Below are positions 17,777 through 26,746 of a DNA stretch of 54,394 bases, in pieces. Every line of letters begins with the position of its first letter. The first letter of the stretch is position 1. Position numbers and translations under genes: made by a program. The notes below the pieces were generated by a model. It was not told the origin of the DNA and did not search any database. It worked only from the letters and a program-made list of their open reading frames with translations. Source of the DNA: an uncultured Campylobacter sp. (GTDB lineage Bacteria > Campylobacterota > Campylobacteria > Campylobacterales > Campylobacteraceae); NCBI RefSeq assembly GCF_938045225.1, contig NZ_CALINL010000011.1:1-54394 (forward strand), in the 5' to 3' direction.

Positions 17777-18305
17777 TTTCGGCCTTTTCGTTGATTTCGC
17801 GAGCCAGGGCGCTTAGTCGCTCGTCGCCGGCAAACATTACGGCTGCGGTCTCGATGTAGTTTAGCCCCATTTCGATGAAGCCGTTTTTGATAAGATTTTG
17901 CAAAAACTCGAGAAAATCGTCGCGGTTGTCGATCATCACGCGCGTGGAAAACATGATGTCCTCAAAGGTGCTTTTAAATCCGCCGCGCCTAACCGCATCC
18001 ATAAAATCCGCATAGCTGATGGCATTTTGCTCCTCAAGGCTCTCATCGTCGCTAAATTTTGCCTCGAGCGCGCCTAAAATTTCCTCTAGCTCGTCTGGGC
18101 TCATACCGAGCTTATCTTTTAGCTTAAATATCTCAAATAGCGTCATAGCCTCGTCGCGGCGAGTCTTAGCAAGCGAGCAAAGCATAATGAGAAAAAGTAG
18201 TTTTTTGTCCGGTTTTTTGTCGTAGGCGAGCGAAAAATAGCTCGCAGCGGCGTCATAATCGCCCTTGTTAAATGCTTTTAGTCCCGCCTTTTTATGATCA
18301 ATCAA
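17760..18305 (-). CDS. TPR-like helical protein of the murE operon
   Basis: The 181 residues contain at least one tetratricopeptide unit (KAGLKAFNKGDYDAAASYFSLA) in the first 40, then acidic helices. There is no signal or membrane segment, so it should be cytosolic. A small protein of this kind between a NifU-like gene and murE is, as I recall, conserved in campylobacters, but its role is not known. It overlaps the upstream gene by 8 bases and murE by 17, which indicates tight co-translation. Confidence 0.82.
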   Translation of the reverse strand: MIDHKKAGLKAFNKGDYDAAASYFSLAYDKKPDKKLLFLIMLCSLAKTRRDEAMTLFEIFKLKDKLGMSPDELEEILGALEAKFSDDESLEEQNAISYADFMDAVRRGGFKSTFEDIMFSTRVMIDNRDDFLEFLQNLIKNGFIEMGLNYIETAAVMFAGDERLSALAREINEKAESENLR

Positions 18306-18567
18306 ATTTAACTTCCTCGCCGATAGGGATATTTACGACGCTAAGTTCGGGGTGGATATCCGTGCGTAACTGGCGCTCGATGCCGTATTTTAGCGTAGTA
18401 GTGCTAGCTGCGCAGCCGTGGCAGTGGCCGGTGAGGCGGACGTAAATTTTGCCGTTTTTGATACCTAGCAGCTCCATGCCTCCGCCGTCATTTTCAAGCA
18501 TAGGCAAAACCTTTTGCAGGCTGGCTTTTACGGGCTTTAGAAGCTCTTCGTCGGTAAATGGGATCAT
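18298..18567 (-). CDS. NifU C-terminal domain Fe-S scaffold protein
   Basis: At 89 residues it is a single NifU C-terminal domain (NfuA/Nfu type). The key CxxC is in GHCHGCAAS (about 54-62), preceded by MLENDGGGMELLGI, the family signature. Such proteins carry a 4Fe-4S cluster between two subunits and pass it to target enzymes. It is first in the operon with the TPR-like gene and murE and is preceded by a clear promoter and an AAAAGG site. Confidence 0.96.
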   Translation of the reverse strand: MIPFTDEELLKPVKASLQKVLPMLENDGGGMELLGIKNGKIYVRLTGHCHGCAASTTTLKYGIERQLRTDIHPELSVVNIPIGEEVKFD

Positions 18568-18592
18568 TTTTAACCTTTTAAATTTTTGAGAT

Positions 18593-18598
18593 ATTATA
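18593..18598 (-). promoter_or_regulatory. -10 box TATAAT of the nifU-like - murE operon
   Basis: GCTATAATATC on the minus strand lies 25 bases upstream of the ATG. The three downstream genes overlap each other, so this should drive all of them. Confidence 0.7.
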
Positions 18599-19004
18599 GC
18601 AGATAAAATTTTAAATACGCAATGAGTTTGGCGTTTTTGCGGTTATTTTTAACTTGATTAAATTTTGATATTAAGACCATTGAGTGCTGATATAAAAACA
18701 AATTTAAAAAAGCACAGCGGCCGTTTAAGTACAAAAAAGCATAATAAGTAAAAGTCATACAAGCGCAGTCATATATACAAAACCTTTAAGATATTTTGGA
18801 TTTGGCATACTGCAAGCAAATCTTTTAAAAGCAAATTTGTAAGTAAAACTACGACAGAGATTATAACTCTATATATTTTTTTAAACTTGATGTGAATTTC
18901 AATATTTTAGTATGTATGCGAAACCATCAATAATAGGCAAGCAAATAAATTTAATTAAAAAGAAAAAAATTTTTGGGTAACTGGGATGAGTAAATTTAAC
19001 AAAT
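18599..19004. other. AT-rich intergenic block between the ribosomal cluster and the nifU-like operon
   Basis: About 400 bases are visibly poorer in G and C than the flanks and carry many stop codons in all frames. On the minus strand a broken hydrophobic reading (FFLFN, IYLLAYY, KILKFTSSLKKY) hints at a decayed membrane gene, but I cannot support a gene call. Confidence 0.5.
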
Positions 19005-19032
19005 AAAAAGAGAGCCGAAGCTCTCTAAAAAA
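19005..19032 (-). terminator. Rho-independent terminator after rplQ
   Basis: On the minus strand AGAGAGC-TTCG-GCTCTCT (19026 to 19009) forms a perfect 7-bp stem with a UUCG tetraloop, followed by TTTTTA. It begins six bases after the rplQ stop and ends the S10-spc-alpha transcript. Confidence 0.93.
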
Positions 19033-19389
19033 TTATTCTTTGATTAGCTCGATATAAGCCATCTCAGCGGCATCGCCTCGGCGAACGCGAGTCTTAACAA
19101 TACGCGTATATCCACCGTTTTTACCTACAAATTTTGGAGCAAGCTCAGTTACCAACTTGTTAGTAGTTTCTTTATCCTGCAAGCTGGCAAAAACTGCTCT
19201 GTGAGCGTTGCTGTCGCCTTTTCTTGCTCTAGTGATTAGCTTTTCGATATAGCTTCTCAGCTCTTTTGCCTTAGGCAAAGTTGTCTCTATCTTTTCGCTT
19301 TTGATGATAGCGATAGCTAAGTTTTTAAGTAGAGCCGAGCGGTGAGCCGACGTCCTGCCTAGTTTTCTGTATCCGTGACCGTGTCTCAT
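19033..19389 (-). CDS. rplQ: 50S ribosomal protein L17
   Basis: The 118 residues begin MRHGHGYRKLGRTSAHR, the near-invariant L17 N-terminus that contacts 23S rRNA near the exit tunnel, and then the conserved EKIETTLPKAKELR. It is the last gene of the alpha operon, 11 bases after rpoA, and is followed directly by the terminator. Confidence 0.99.
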   Translation of the reverse strand: MRHGHGYRKLGRTSAHRSALLKNLAIAIIKSEKIETTLPKAKELRSYIEKLITRARKGDSNAHRAVFASLQDKETTNKLVTELAPKFVGKNGGYTRIVKTRVRRGDAAEMAYIELIKE

Positions 19390-19400
19390 TTATGTTCCTT

Positions 19401-20414
19401 TTACTCTTTTACACTCATTTGTGATTTTAGGTCGGCGATTTTTTTCTTGAGGTGCTCTTTGCCGCCGCCTAGGTCGCCGCCGACCGGATATCCGATCTCT
19501 TGCATAACGGCTTTGATCTCGTCGAGAGATTTTTTACCTAAATTTTTAAGCTCTTTTAACTCGTTTTCATCCATCAAAGCAAGCTCGCCGATAAATCTAA
19601 TCTCGGCTTTATCAAGGCAGTTGGAGCTTCTAGCGCTCAAATTTAACTCTTCTATGCTTTGAAGCAACTTTGCATGCTCGCTGCCGGAAACTTGAGCATT
19701 TAGACCTGCCGAAACGTCGATATTTAAAACGCCTTTAAACACCGACATCTGTTGATACATAGCCTCGATAGCATGTTTAAACGCCTCGATCGCGCCCACT
19801 TGTCCGTCCGTCGTAATCGTGAAAATAATCTTCTCATAGTCAGGATTATCCTCAACAAGGACATTTACTAGCTCGTAAACGGCTTTTTTAACAGGCGTAA
19901 AGAACGCGTCAAGGGCTATATAACCCTCTTCGGTGTTATCTCTTATCTCTTCGCTTGGGACGTATCCGATACCTTTTTGGATGATTACCGAAAATTTAAG
20001 CTCTGCGTCCTCGTTTATGGTAGCAAGATAAGCATCCTGATTTACGATATCTACGACATCGCTTTTTAGATCGCCGGCTTTTATCTCTTTTGGACCCTTA
20101 AACGAATACTCGACCACTTCGCGCTCAGACTCATTTTTTAGTTTAAAGCGGATATTTTTTAAATTTATAATAAACTGCGCTACGTCCTCAAGCATGCCTC
20201 TCATCGAATCAAATTCATGAGATACGCCCTCTATCTTGACGCCCGTAGCCGCAAATCCAACCGTACTACTATATAAAAGTCGTCTTAGCGGATGAGCCAA
20301 AGTAACAGCATAGCCCGTCTCAAACGGATACGCGGTTATTCTGGCGACATTCTCGCTTATACTCTCTACTGAAATTTCGGTAGGCATATAAGCTGATGTG
20401 GTAATTTTTCTCAT
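19401..20414 (-). CDS. rpoA: RNA polymerase alpha subunit
   Basis: The 337-residue protein has the N-terminal assembly domain (PFETGYAVTLAHPLRRLLYSS split by about residues 32-52, later EIRDNTEEGYIALDAFFTPV) and the C-terminal domain from about 245, with LNLSARSSNCLDKAEI and the helix-hairpin-helix GKKSLDEIK. The latter contacts promoter UP elements and activators. Its position after rpsD and before rplQ is the usual alpha-operon order. Start and length are standard. Confidence 0.99.
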   Translation of the reverse strand: MRKITTSAYMPTEISVESISENVARITAYPFETGYAVTLAHPLRRLLYSSTVGFAATGVKIEGVSHEFDSMRGMLEDVAQFIINLKNIRFKLKNESEREVVEYSFKGPKEIKAGDLKSDVVDIVNQDAYLATINEDAELKFSVIIQKGIGYVPSEEIRDNTEEGYIALDAFFTPVKKAVYELVNVLVEDNPDYEKIIFTITTDGQVGAIEAFKHAIEAMYQQMSVFKGVLNIDVSAGLNAQVSGSEHAKLLQSIEELNLSARSSNCLDKAEIRFIGELALMDENELKELKNLGKKSLDEIKAVMQEIGYPVGGDLGGGKEHLKKKIADLKSQMSVKE

Positions 20415-20428
20415 CGTTATACCCCTTA

Positions 20429-21055
20429 TTATTTCGAATAAAGCTCTACTATGAATCTTTCCTCGACAGGAATGACGACTTCTTCCCTTTCCGGAGTTCT
20501 TGTGAAAATTCCGAATTTTTTATCTTTTTCTACGTCAACCCAAGCTACTATGCCGGTTTGTGCCGTAAGATCGATCGCGCGAACAATTTGCGGATTGTTT
20601 TTAGATTTTTCGACAACCTCTATCTTAGCGCCCGCTTGGACTCTGTAAGAAGGAATATCTACTCTCTTGCCGTTTACTAAAATATGTCCGTGAGTAACTA
20701 GCTGACGAGCGAAGCGGCGAGTCGTCGCAAAGCCCATTCTGTAAACTACGTTATCTAGTCTTTGCTCCAAAAGCTGCACCAAAAGCGCACCGGTATTTCC
20801 TTCGCGGCGAGCAGCCTCTTGGAATAAGCGGCGGAATTGCTTCTCGCTAATGCCGTACATAAATTTAGCTTTTTGTTTTTCGCGAAGCTGTAAGCCGTAT
20901 TCGCTTATCTTGCTTCTTCTTTGTCCGTGTTGTCCCGGAGCGTAAGGTCTTTTGTCAAGCGCGCTCTTACCTGCCAAGCGACGCTCGCCCTTTAGCGCCA
21001 AACTAACGCCGAGTCTTCTTTCTAATTTTTCAACGGGTCCTCTATATCTAGCCAT
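20429..21055 (-). CDS. rpsD: 30S ribosomal protein S4
   Basis: The 208 residues begin MARYRGPVEKLERRLG. An S4 RNA-binding domain is at about residues 95-155 (EQRLDNVVYRMGFA, then TTRRFARQLVTHGHILVNG). S4 is a primary binder of the 5' domain of 16S rRNA and in many bacteria represses its own operon by binding the mRNA. No zinc-binding cysteines are present, so this is the Cys-free form. Confidence 0.99.
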   Translation of the reverse strand: MARYRGPVEKLERRLGVSLALKGERRLAGKSALDKRPYAPGQHGQRRSKISEYGLQLREKQKAKFMYGISEKQFRRLFQEAARREGNTGALLVQLLEQRLDNVVYRMGFATTRRFARQLVTHGHILVNGKRVDIPSYRVQAGAKIEVVEKSKNNPQIVRAIDLTAQTGIVAWVDVEKDKKFGIFTRTPEREEVVIPVEERFIVELYSK

Positions 21056-21077
21056 AATAATTCTCCTAAATTTCTAA

Positions 21078-21470
21078 TTATACGCGGCGGCGTTTTGGCG
21101 GTCTGCAACCATTATGCGGAAGCGGAGTTATATCTTTTAAAAACGTTACTTTTATACCCTCTACCGCACCTACGCTCTTGACTGCGGTCTCTCTGCCGCT
21201 GCCAGGACCTTGTACTTTGATACCTACTTCTTTTATACCGTGCTCTTTTGCTTTAGTTAGAGCGTCTTCTACTGCTTGTTGAGCCGCATAAGGAGTTGAT
21301 TTTTTACTTCCTTTAAAGCCTAGTCCGCCAGCACTGCTCCAAGCGATAGCATTTCCCATCTCATCGGTAACCGTTACCATAGTGTTGTTAAAAGTCGCGC
21401 TTATATAAACGATACCTTTAGCAATACTTTTTCTTACAATTTTCTTTTTAACTACTTTTCTTTTTGCCAT
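21078..21470 (-). CDS. rpsK: 30S ribosomal protein S11
   Basis: The 130 residues have a Lys-rich N-terminus followed by GIVYISATFNNTMVTVTDEMGN and the C-terminal PHNGCRPPKRRRV, the tail that binds 16S rRNA in the platform of the small subunit. The Asn in HNG is the position of the known isoaspartate. It lies between rpsM (nine bases upstream) and rpsD. Confidence 0.99.
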   Translation of the reverse strand: MAKRKVVKKKIVRKSIAKGIVYISATFNNTMVTVTDEMGNAIAWSSAGGLGFKGSKKSTPYAAQQAVEDALTKAKEHGIKEVGIKVQGPGSGRETAVKSVGAVEGIKVTFLKDITPLPHNGCRPPKRRRV

Positions 21471-21479
21471 CGCTTATCC

Positions 21480-21848
21480 TTATTTCGTCGCAGCGCCGAC
21501 TGTTTTGCGCTTGCCTTTTCTAGTTCTAGCGTTTGTTTTAGTCTTTTGACCGCGCACCGGAAGACCTTTTCTGTGTCTTAGACCGCGGTAGCTTCCTAGG
21601 TCCATAAGAGCCTTGATGTCCATAGCGACGCTTTTTCTAAGGTCGCCTTCCACCACGTGGTTCTCTTGGATCTCTTTGCGGATAGCCGCAGCTTCGTCTT
21701 CGGTTAGGTCGTTTACTCTTTTATCGTAAGAAATTTTAGTAGCATCCAAAATTTGACGAGATTTGTGAAGACCGATACCGTAAATATAGGTCAAACCGTA
21801 TTCGATTCTCTTTTTCTTTGGTAAATCCACACCTGCGATACGTGCCAT
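21480..21848 (-). CDS. rpsM: 30S ribosomal protein S13
   Basis: The 122 residues start MARIAGVDLPKKKRIEYGLTY and end with the basic TNARTRKGKRKTVGAATK tail that reaches the P-site tRNA. The helix-two-turn-helix RGLRHRKGLPVRGQ is intact. The stop of rpmJ lies three bases upstream of its ATG. Confidence 0.99.
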   Translation of the reverse strand: MARIAGVDLPKKKRIEYGLTYIYGIGLHKSRQILDATKISYDKRVNDLTEDEAAAIRKEIQENHVVEGDLRKSVAMDIKALMDLGSYRGLRHRKGLPVRGQKTKTNARTRKGKRKTVGAATK

Positions 21849-21851
21849 GCT

Positions 21852-21965
21852 TTATCCTTGTCTTTGTTTATGTTTTGGATTTTCGCAGATTATGCGAACT
21901 ATGCCTTGGCGCTTGACAATTTTGCACTTGTCACACATCTTCTTTACAGAAGGACGAACTTTCAT
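21852..21965 (-). CDS. rpmJ: 50S ribosomal protein L36
   Basis: This 37-residue protein starts MKVRPSVKKMCDKCKIVKRQ and ends KHKQRQG. The zinc ligands CxxC (residues 11 and 14) are followed by Cys27 and His32, so it is the zinc-binding form. It is too short for common gene-length filters. It sits just before rpsM, as expected, and has TAGGAGA upstream of the ATG. Confidence 0.97.
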   Translation of the reverse strand: MKVRPSVKKMCDKCKIVKRQGIVRIICENPKHKQRQG

Positions 21966-22121
21966 TCTAGTCTCCTAAAAATTTATTCCACTTTTAGGCT
22001 GCATCAGGTTTAACGAAATTTTAAACCAACTATTTTCAAAACAAGTGGTGGGCTTTGAAAACAATTCTTCATACAGCAATTTGTCGCAAAGGGCTGAGTA
22101 TAGCCAAATTTAGCTTTTAAC

Positions 22122-22340
22122 TTACTTATGTCGGTAAATTATCCTGCCCTTATCCAGACTGTAAGGTGTTAGTTCCACCTTTACGCGGTCTCCAGGCATT
22201 ATTTTTATATAATGCATCCTCATCTTGCCCGCAATATGACACAAAATCACGTGTTTGTTGTCGAGCTCGACCTTAAACGTCGCGTTTGGCAGCGCCTCGA
22301 TGACGTTGCCGTCAATCTCTATGACGTCGTCTTTTGCCAC
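22122..22340 (-). CDS. infA: Translation initiation factor IF-1
   Basis: This 72-residue S1/OB-fold protein (MAKDDVIEIDGNV ... YSLDKGRIIYRHK) binds the A site of the 30S subunit during initiation. Length and sequence are standard. A gap of 156 bases to rpmJ contains a weak inverted repeat, TTTCAAA/TTTGAAA, around the conserved-looking GCCCACCACTTG, which may mark a processing or regulatory site. Confidence 0.98.
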   Translation of the reverse strand: MAKDDVIEIDGNVIEALPNATFKVELDNKHVILCHIAGKMRMHYIKIMPGDRVKVELTPYSLDKGRIIYRHK

Positions 22341-22465
22341 TTAACTCCTTTTTGTTAAATTTACTTTCGCCGTTCGACGGAAGTTCGAAATTAAAATTTT
22401 AACTCACCACAAATTAAAATTTTAAAATTTACAAGTCGCGCAAACGATTTGTAAATTTTAGAATT

Positions 22466-23224
22466 TTACGCTAGGCTTAAGATCTCCGCACGTCCGTTCA
22501 CGACCGCCATACAGTGCTCGTAGTGACTGGTTCTTAACCCGTCTTTGCTAGTTACTTTCCATTTGTCGTGACCGATCACGGGAGTGCCGTCTTTTTGGCA
22601 GATCATCGGCTCTACGCAAAATACCATTCCGTTTTTGATTTTTGGTCCCGATTTTGGGCTGCCGCCCTCTAAATAATTTAAAATTTGCGGATCTTCATGT
22701 GGGCGTCTACCGATGCCGTGACCGCAAAATCCCGTTAACGGAACGAATCCGCGAGCTCTTATAAATTTCTCGATTTCAAAACTAAGCTCTTTAAAGTGCA
22801 TTCCCGCTTTTACGGTATCTATCGCAAAATATAGCGCGTCTTTGGCGCAAGCGATCAGCTTTTCGTCTTCGCGCGAAATTTGACCCACGCCCCAAGTTCT
22901 AGCCGAGTCGCCGAAATATCCGTTCAAATTTGAGCCGATATCGACGCTTACGATGTCGCCTTCTTGTAGTTTGTATTCGTTCGGGATTCCGTGGATGACT
23001 ACTTCGTTTACACTGATGCAAGCTGCGTTTGGAAAGCCGTAAAGCCCCTTAAACGCCGGCTTTGCGCCTGCGGACCTTATCATATCCTCGCAAATTTTAT
23101 CTATTTCGAGCAGTGAGATGCCGGGCTTGATCACGCTTTCTACGTAGTCGAGGGTTTGAGCGACGATTTTATTCGCCGCTCGCATCTTCTCTATGTCGTT
23201 TGGCTGCATGATGGTTATAGCCAT
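22466..23224 (-). CDS. map: Methionine aminopeptidase, type I
   Basis: It removes the first Met from new proteins. The 252 residues hold the five metal ligands: Asp in DIGSNLNGYFGDSAR (two Asp), His in GHGIGRRPHEDP, Glu in FCVEPM and Glu near the C-terminus (HYEHCMAV). VVIHGIPN carries the substrate-contact His. Its start overlaps the secY stop by one base. The secY - map - infA order is typical. Confidence 0.98.
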   Translation of the reverse strand: MAITIMQPNDIEKMRAANKIVAQTLDYVESVIKPGISLLEIDKICEDMIRSAGAKPAFKGLYGFPNAACISVNEVVIHGIPNEYKLQEGDIVSVDIGSNLNGYFGDSARTWGVGQISREDEKLIACAKDALYFAIDTVKAGMHFKELSFEIEKFIRARGFVPLTGFCGHGIGRRPHEDPQILNYLEGGSPKSGPKIKNGMVFCVEPMICQKDGTPVIGHDKWKVTSKDGLRTSHYEHCMAVVNGRAEILSLA

Positions 23225-24486
23225 TACAAGCCTACCGCACTTAGAGTTTGATATTTGTTCATATAAATTTGAGCTTCTATCCTTCGCATCGTATCAAGCG
23301 CGACAGAAACCACGATCAGTACCGACGTGCCGCCGAAATAAAACGGAACGCCCATAAATTTAACGAGCACCCAAGGAAGCGTCGAGATGAGTCCTAGGTA
23401 GATCGCTCCGCTAAAAGTTAGTCTAGATGCGACCTCGTTTAGATACCCGGCCGTGCCCTCGCCCGGTCTAATGCCCGGGATAAATCCGCCCTGTCTTTTT
23501 AAATTTTCGCTGATATCTTTTGCGTTAAACGCGATCGAAGCATAAAAATATGCAAAAAATACGACCAGCAAGAACGTTAAAAAGTTGAAAAAATAGCTAT
23601 TTGGATTTAAAAAATCGTGAATAGCTTGGATGTAAGGATTTGTGCTGGCCTGCAAAATGGTGCTTGGGAACATCAAAATCGCACTGGCGAAAATCGGGGG
23701 AATAACGCCGCTTAAATTTACCTTAATAGGTATATAGTTCATGATGCGTTTGTTTTGATTTTCCATCACTACCTTACGCGAATAGCTCACCGGTACGCGC
23801 CTCTCGCCCATCTCGACATAGATAACTATGCCTACCGTGACCAAGATAACAAGCAAAATTCCGATAACCACGAGGAAGTTCATCTCGCCCGTATTTACCA
23901 AATTTACCGTTCCGCCGATGGCTGAAGGTATGCCGCTAACGATACCAGCGAAGATAATAAGGCTGATGCCGTTGCCGATACCTCGCTGAGTGATCTGCTC
24001 GCCTATCCACATCAAAAGCATAGTTCCTGTTAGCATCGAAGCTGCCGCAATCGCGATAAATAAATTCATATCTATCATTATTGCGTCCTCTCCGCCTCTA
24101 CCATGAAGACTCTGAAGCCCCATACTAACACCCACTGCTTGAACAAGCGTGATACCGATAGTGGCATAACGGATAATCTGCATATATTTTTGCATGCCGT
24201 CGCGGTCTTTTTTCATCTTGCCCAAATTTGGGAAAGTAGCCGCTAAAAGCTCCATGATGATAGATGCCGTGATGTATGGCATAATGCCTAGAGAGATGAT
24301 GCTGAGGCGCTCTGCGGCCTTACCGCTGAACATATTAAATAGTCCAAGCGCATTTGAGGAATTCGAATCGAAAAACTCTTTAATAACATTGACGTTTACG
24401 CCAGGAACCGGCACGTATGCCAGTATCCTGTAAGCAAATAAAAATGCCAACGTGATTAAAATCTTGTTGGTCAATGTCTTATTCAT
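23224..24486 (-). CDS. secY: Protein translocase subunit SecY
   Basis: SecY forms the channel for export across and into the inner membrane. The 420 residues form about ten membrane helices, with the plug-region PYITASIIMELL, the cytosolic loop GERRVPVSYSRK and the C-terminal loop with GFIPGIRPGEGT, all conserved. It follows rplO with an overlap of one base and precedes map. Confidence 0.99.
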   Translation of the reverse strand: MNKTLTNKILITLAFLFAYRILAYVPVPGVNVNVIKEFFDSNSSNALGLFNMFSGKAAERLSIISLGIMPYITASIIMELLAATFPNLGKMKKDRDGMQKYMQIIRYATIGITLVQAVGVSMGLQSLHGRGGEDAIMIDMNLFIAIAAASMLTGTMLLMWIGEQITQRGIGNGISLIIFAGIVSGIPSAIGGTVNLVNTGEMNFLVVIGILLVILVTVGIVIYVEMGERRVPVSYSRKVVMENQNKRIMNYIPIKVNLSGVIPPIFASAILMFPSTILQASTNPYIQAIHDFLNPNSYFFNFLTFLLVVFFAYFYASIAFNAKDISENLKRQGGFIPGIRPGEGTAGYLNEVASRLTFSGAIYLGLISTLPWVLVKFMGVPFYFGGTSVLIVVSVALDTMRRIEAQIYMNKYQTLSAVGL

Positions 24487-24887
24487 TACGCACGTCCGCT
24501 AACGGTTACGTTCTCGTCTTTGATTTTCGAAGCCAAATCTTTCGCGCTCACTCCGATCAATTTGATTTTCTTGACGCTGCTTGAAATTTTGTGTACGGTA
24601 GCGATAGTAGCGATAGTGATCTCGCTTAGCTCTTTTACCGCAACGATTTTTTCTACGTTGATTACGTAAGGTTTTTCAAATTTAGATGTAAAGCCCACTT
24701 TCGGAAGGCGTCTTTGAAGCGGTTGCTGACCGCCCTCGAAGCCTCTTTTTTCATTGTAGCCTTTTCTAGCTCTTTGACCTTTGTGTCCTTTGCCCGCGGT
24801 TTTACCTTGACCGCTACCTTGACCGCGACCTAGTCTTTTGATTTGTCTAGTCGAGCCCTCGGCAGGTTTTAAATTTTCTAGTCCCAT
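24486..24887 (-). CDS. rplO: 50S ribosomal protein L15
   Basis: The 133 residues have the Gly/Arg-rich N-terminal arm (RLGRGQGSGQGKTAGKGHKG) that threads through 23S rRNA, then FEGGQQPLQRRLPKVGF and a small globular domain. It lies nine bases after rpsE and overlaps secY by one base. There is no rpmD (L30) gene between rpsE and rplO; the direct junction fits other campylobacters. Confidence 0.99.
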   Translation of the reverse strand: MGLENLKPAEGSTRQIKRLGRGQGSGQGKTAGKGHKGQRARKGYNEKRGFEGGQQPLQRRLPKVGFTSKFEKPYVINVEKIVAVKELSEITIATIATVHKISSSVKKIKLIGVSAKDLASKIKDENVTVSGRA

Positions 24888-24896
24888 ATCTTCTCC

Positions 24897-25340
24897 TTAG
24901 CCTTTAAGCATACTTAGCGCTTTTAAAGTAGCGCGAACGACGTTTGCCGAGTTGTTTGAGCCAAGCGATTTTGTTAGGATGTCCTTGATGCCCGCAAGCT
25001 CTAGAATAGGACGAGCACTACCGCCCGCGATCACGCCCGTACCTTCGCTAGCAGGGCGAAGTAAAACGCGGCTAGCGTTAAATTTAACCTCTACGTCGTG
25101 AGGTATAGTCGAGCCTTTTCTTTTTACCTCGATGATGTTTTTAAACGCGTCGTCTACTGCTTTTCTCATAGCGTCCGGCACCTCTTTTGCTTTACCGAAG
25201 CCAAAGCCTACTAGGCCGTTTCTGTTTCCTACTACGACAAGAGCCGTAAATCTAAATCTACGACCGCCTTTTACGACCTTTGTAACGCGGCCGATATCAA
25301 CCATTACTTCTTCGAATTCTTCTCTGTTATATTTTTCCAT
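24897..25340 (-). CDS. rpsE: 30S ribosomal protein S5
   Basis: The 147 residues contain the S5 dsRNA-binding N-terminal domain (DIGRVTKVVKGGRRFRFTA, GFGFGKAKEVPDAMRKA) and the C-terminal domain with RPASEGTGVIAGG. The protein affects decoding accuracy. The N-terminus is short compared with E. coli, as usual in this class. It follows rplR by 11 bases. Confidence 0.99.
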   Translation of the reverse strand: MEKYNREEFEEVMVDIGRVTKVVKGGRRFRFTALVVVGNRNGLVGFGFGKAKEVPDAMRKAVDDAFKNIIEVKRKGSTIPHDVEVKFNASRVLLRPASEGTGVIAGGSARPILELAGIKDILTKSLGSNNSANVVRATLKALSMLKG

Positions 25341-25351
25341 AGCGATTTTCC

Positions 25352-25708
25352 TTATAGTTTGATACCGTTTTCACGTAATGCGTCTGCAAAAGCCGCTACA
25401 ACTCCGTGATACAAATAGCCGTTTCTGTCGAATAATGCCGTTTCTATTTTTTTAGCTTTTAGAGTTTTTGCAAATTCTTTAGCCAAAGTTACGGCGCCTT
25501 CTTTGTTTGCTTTTACGCCTAGCTTTCTGCCGTCGGCTGCCGCTAGAGTTACGGCTGCTACGTCGTCGATAGCTTGAACGTAAAGAGTTCTGTTTGATTT
25601 GAAGATAGAAATTCTAGGCAATACCGCAGTGCCGGAAATTTTGGCTCTGATTCTTCTTTTTCTCTTGATTCTAAGAGCGAGTTTTCTTTTTAATACATTT
25701 GCTGTCAT
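25352..25708 (-). CDS. rplR: 50S ribosomal protein L18
   Basis: The 118 residues include the basic N-terminus KRKLALRIKRKRRIRAKISG and the 5S rRNA-binding core ending FDRNGYLYHGVVAAFADALRENGI. Position and length match the spc operon standard. Confidence 0.99.
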   Translation of the reverse strand: MTANVLKRKLALRIKRKRRIRAKISGTAVLPRISIFKSNRTLYVQAIDDVAAVTLAAADGRKLGVKANKEGAVTLAKEFAKTLKAKKIETALFDRNGYLYHGVVAAFADALRENGIKL

Positions 25709-25718
25709 TATCTATCCC

Positions 25719-26255
25719 TTACTTCTTAGATGTCTTACCGGCTTTGCGGATGATGCGCTCTTCTACGTATTTAACGCCTTTGCCCTTATACGGTTCAGGC
25801 GGTCTGTACGCCCTGACTTGAGCTGCGATCTGGCCGACCACTTGCTTATCGTCGCCTTTGATAGTTATGATGTTTTTCTCTACGCTGATTTCAACGCCTT
25901 TTGGCACTTCGTGATTTATCGGATGAGAAAATCCTAAAGTAAGCTCAAGTACTTGGCCTTTAGCTGCAGCTTTGTAACCGACGCCGTTGATCTCAAGCTG
26001 GCGAACAAAACCTTTTGTGATGCCGATGACGATATTGTTTGCAAGCGCTCTATAAGTGCCCCAGTAGGCTCTATCTTGTCTCTCGTCGCTCTTTGGAGAA
26101 AATACTATGTGAGCATCTTCGACTTTAACGTCTACGTGCCCTTTTGTGTCAAGCTCTTTTAAATGAGCACCTTTTTTAAATTTAAGGACGTTGCCTTCTA
26201 CGCTGACTTCTACTCCGCTTGGAATAGCTATCGGCTGTTTTCCTATACGTGACAT
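25719..26255 (-). CDS. rplF: 50S ribosomal protein L6
   Basis: The 178 residues start MSRIGKQPIAIPSGV and end with RPPEPYKGKGVKYVEE plus a Lys-rich tail, the L6 signature near the sarcin-ricin loop. It is separated from rpsH upstream by about 508 bases, a break not expected in the spc operon. TTTTCCTTTTTT on the plus strand gives an AAAAAAGGAAAAAA ribosome site. Confidence 0.99.
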   Translation of the reverse strand: MSRIGKQPIAIPSGVEVSVEGNVLKFKKGAHLKELDTKGHVDVKVEDAHIVFSPKSDERQDRAYWGTYRALANNIVIGITKGFVRQLEINGVGYKAAAKGQVLELTLGFSHPINHEVPKGVEISVEKNIITIKGDDKQVVGQIAAQVRAYRPPEPYKGKGVKYVEERIIRKAGKTSKK

Positions 26256-26605
26256 TTTTTTCCTTTTTTACTTGTCTAGGGTATGTCTACTTTTACGAAT
26301 GGATACCGCAATACCATAAAAATAGAAATGAATCGAAGCGATAAAAACCGCTTCAAACACTTTAATTTTCTTGTCAAATTTGACTTGTTTTTTTGGATCT
26401 ACTTCCTAAAATTTGCCGTCAAATTTGACATAGTCGTTTTTAAATTTAGCTTTAGCAAATTTGGATAAATTTGCATATCGAGCTAAATTCGGGAAGCTTT
26501 TTAAATTTAAACTTCCGATTTTAAATTTTATAAATTTGACGGCGAAAGTTTCCAGTAAATTTTATAAATTACGAAAACCTGCCGAGTCAAATTTCATTTC
26601 AAAGC

Positions 26606-26746
26606 AATCCGAAACGCTACCCGTCGTAAATACGACAAGCCTACCGAATTAGATTACATTTTAAAGATTCAAAAACGATGCTCCGCTGTAAATCCAGCAA
26701 GCTCACCGCTTCAAGCTTCTTTTTAAGGTAATCTAAAACGCTACCC
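26606..26746. repeat. Degenerate tandem repeat of about 60 bases, two full units and part of a third
   Basis: Unit one (26606-26664) and unit two (26666-26726) share AACGnTnCnCCG, GTAAAT, AnCAAGC, ACCG and end in TTTTAA. A third start (26729-26746) repeats AATCTAAAACGCTACCC. A small hairpin in each unit has paired changes: GTCG/CGAC in unit one, GCTG/CAGC in unit two. Confidence 0.6.

Noticed and set aside
18599..19004. Decayed membrane gene in the AT-rich block
   Set aside because: The hydrophobic pieces are short and expected in AT-rich DNA; unlike the 37.3-37.9 kb region they do not line up convincingly.
21966..22121. Small RNA or leader between infA and rpmJ
   Set aside because: Only a weak 7-bp inverted repeat is present; no promoter or terminator supports a separate RNA.
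26283..26652. Two plus-strand frames of 61 and 63 codons between rplF and rpsH
   Set aside because: They are Lys/Phe/Asn runs from AAATTT repeats, antisense to the operon and without ribosome sites.
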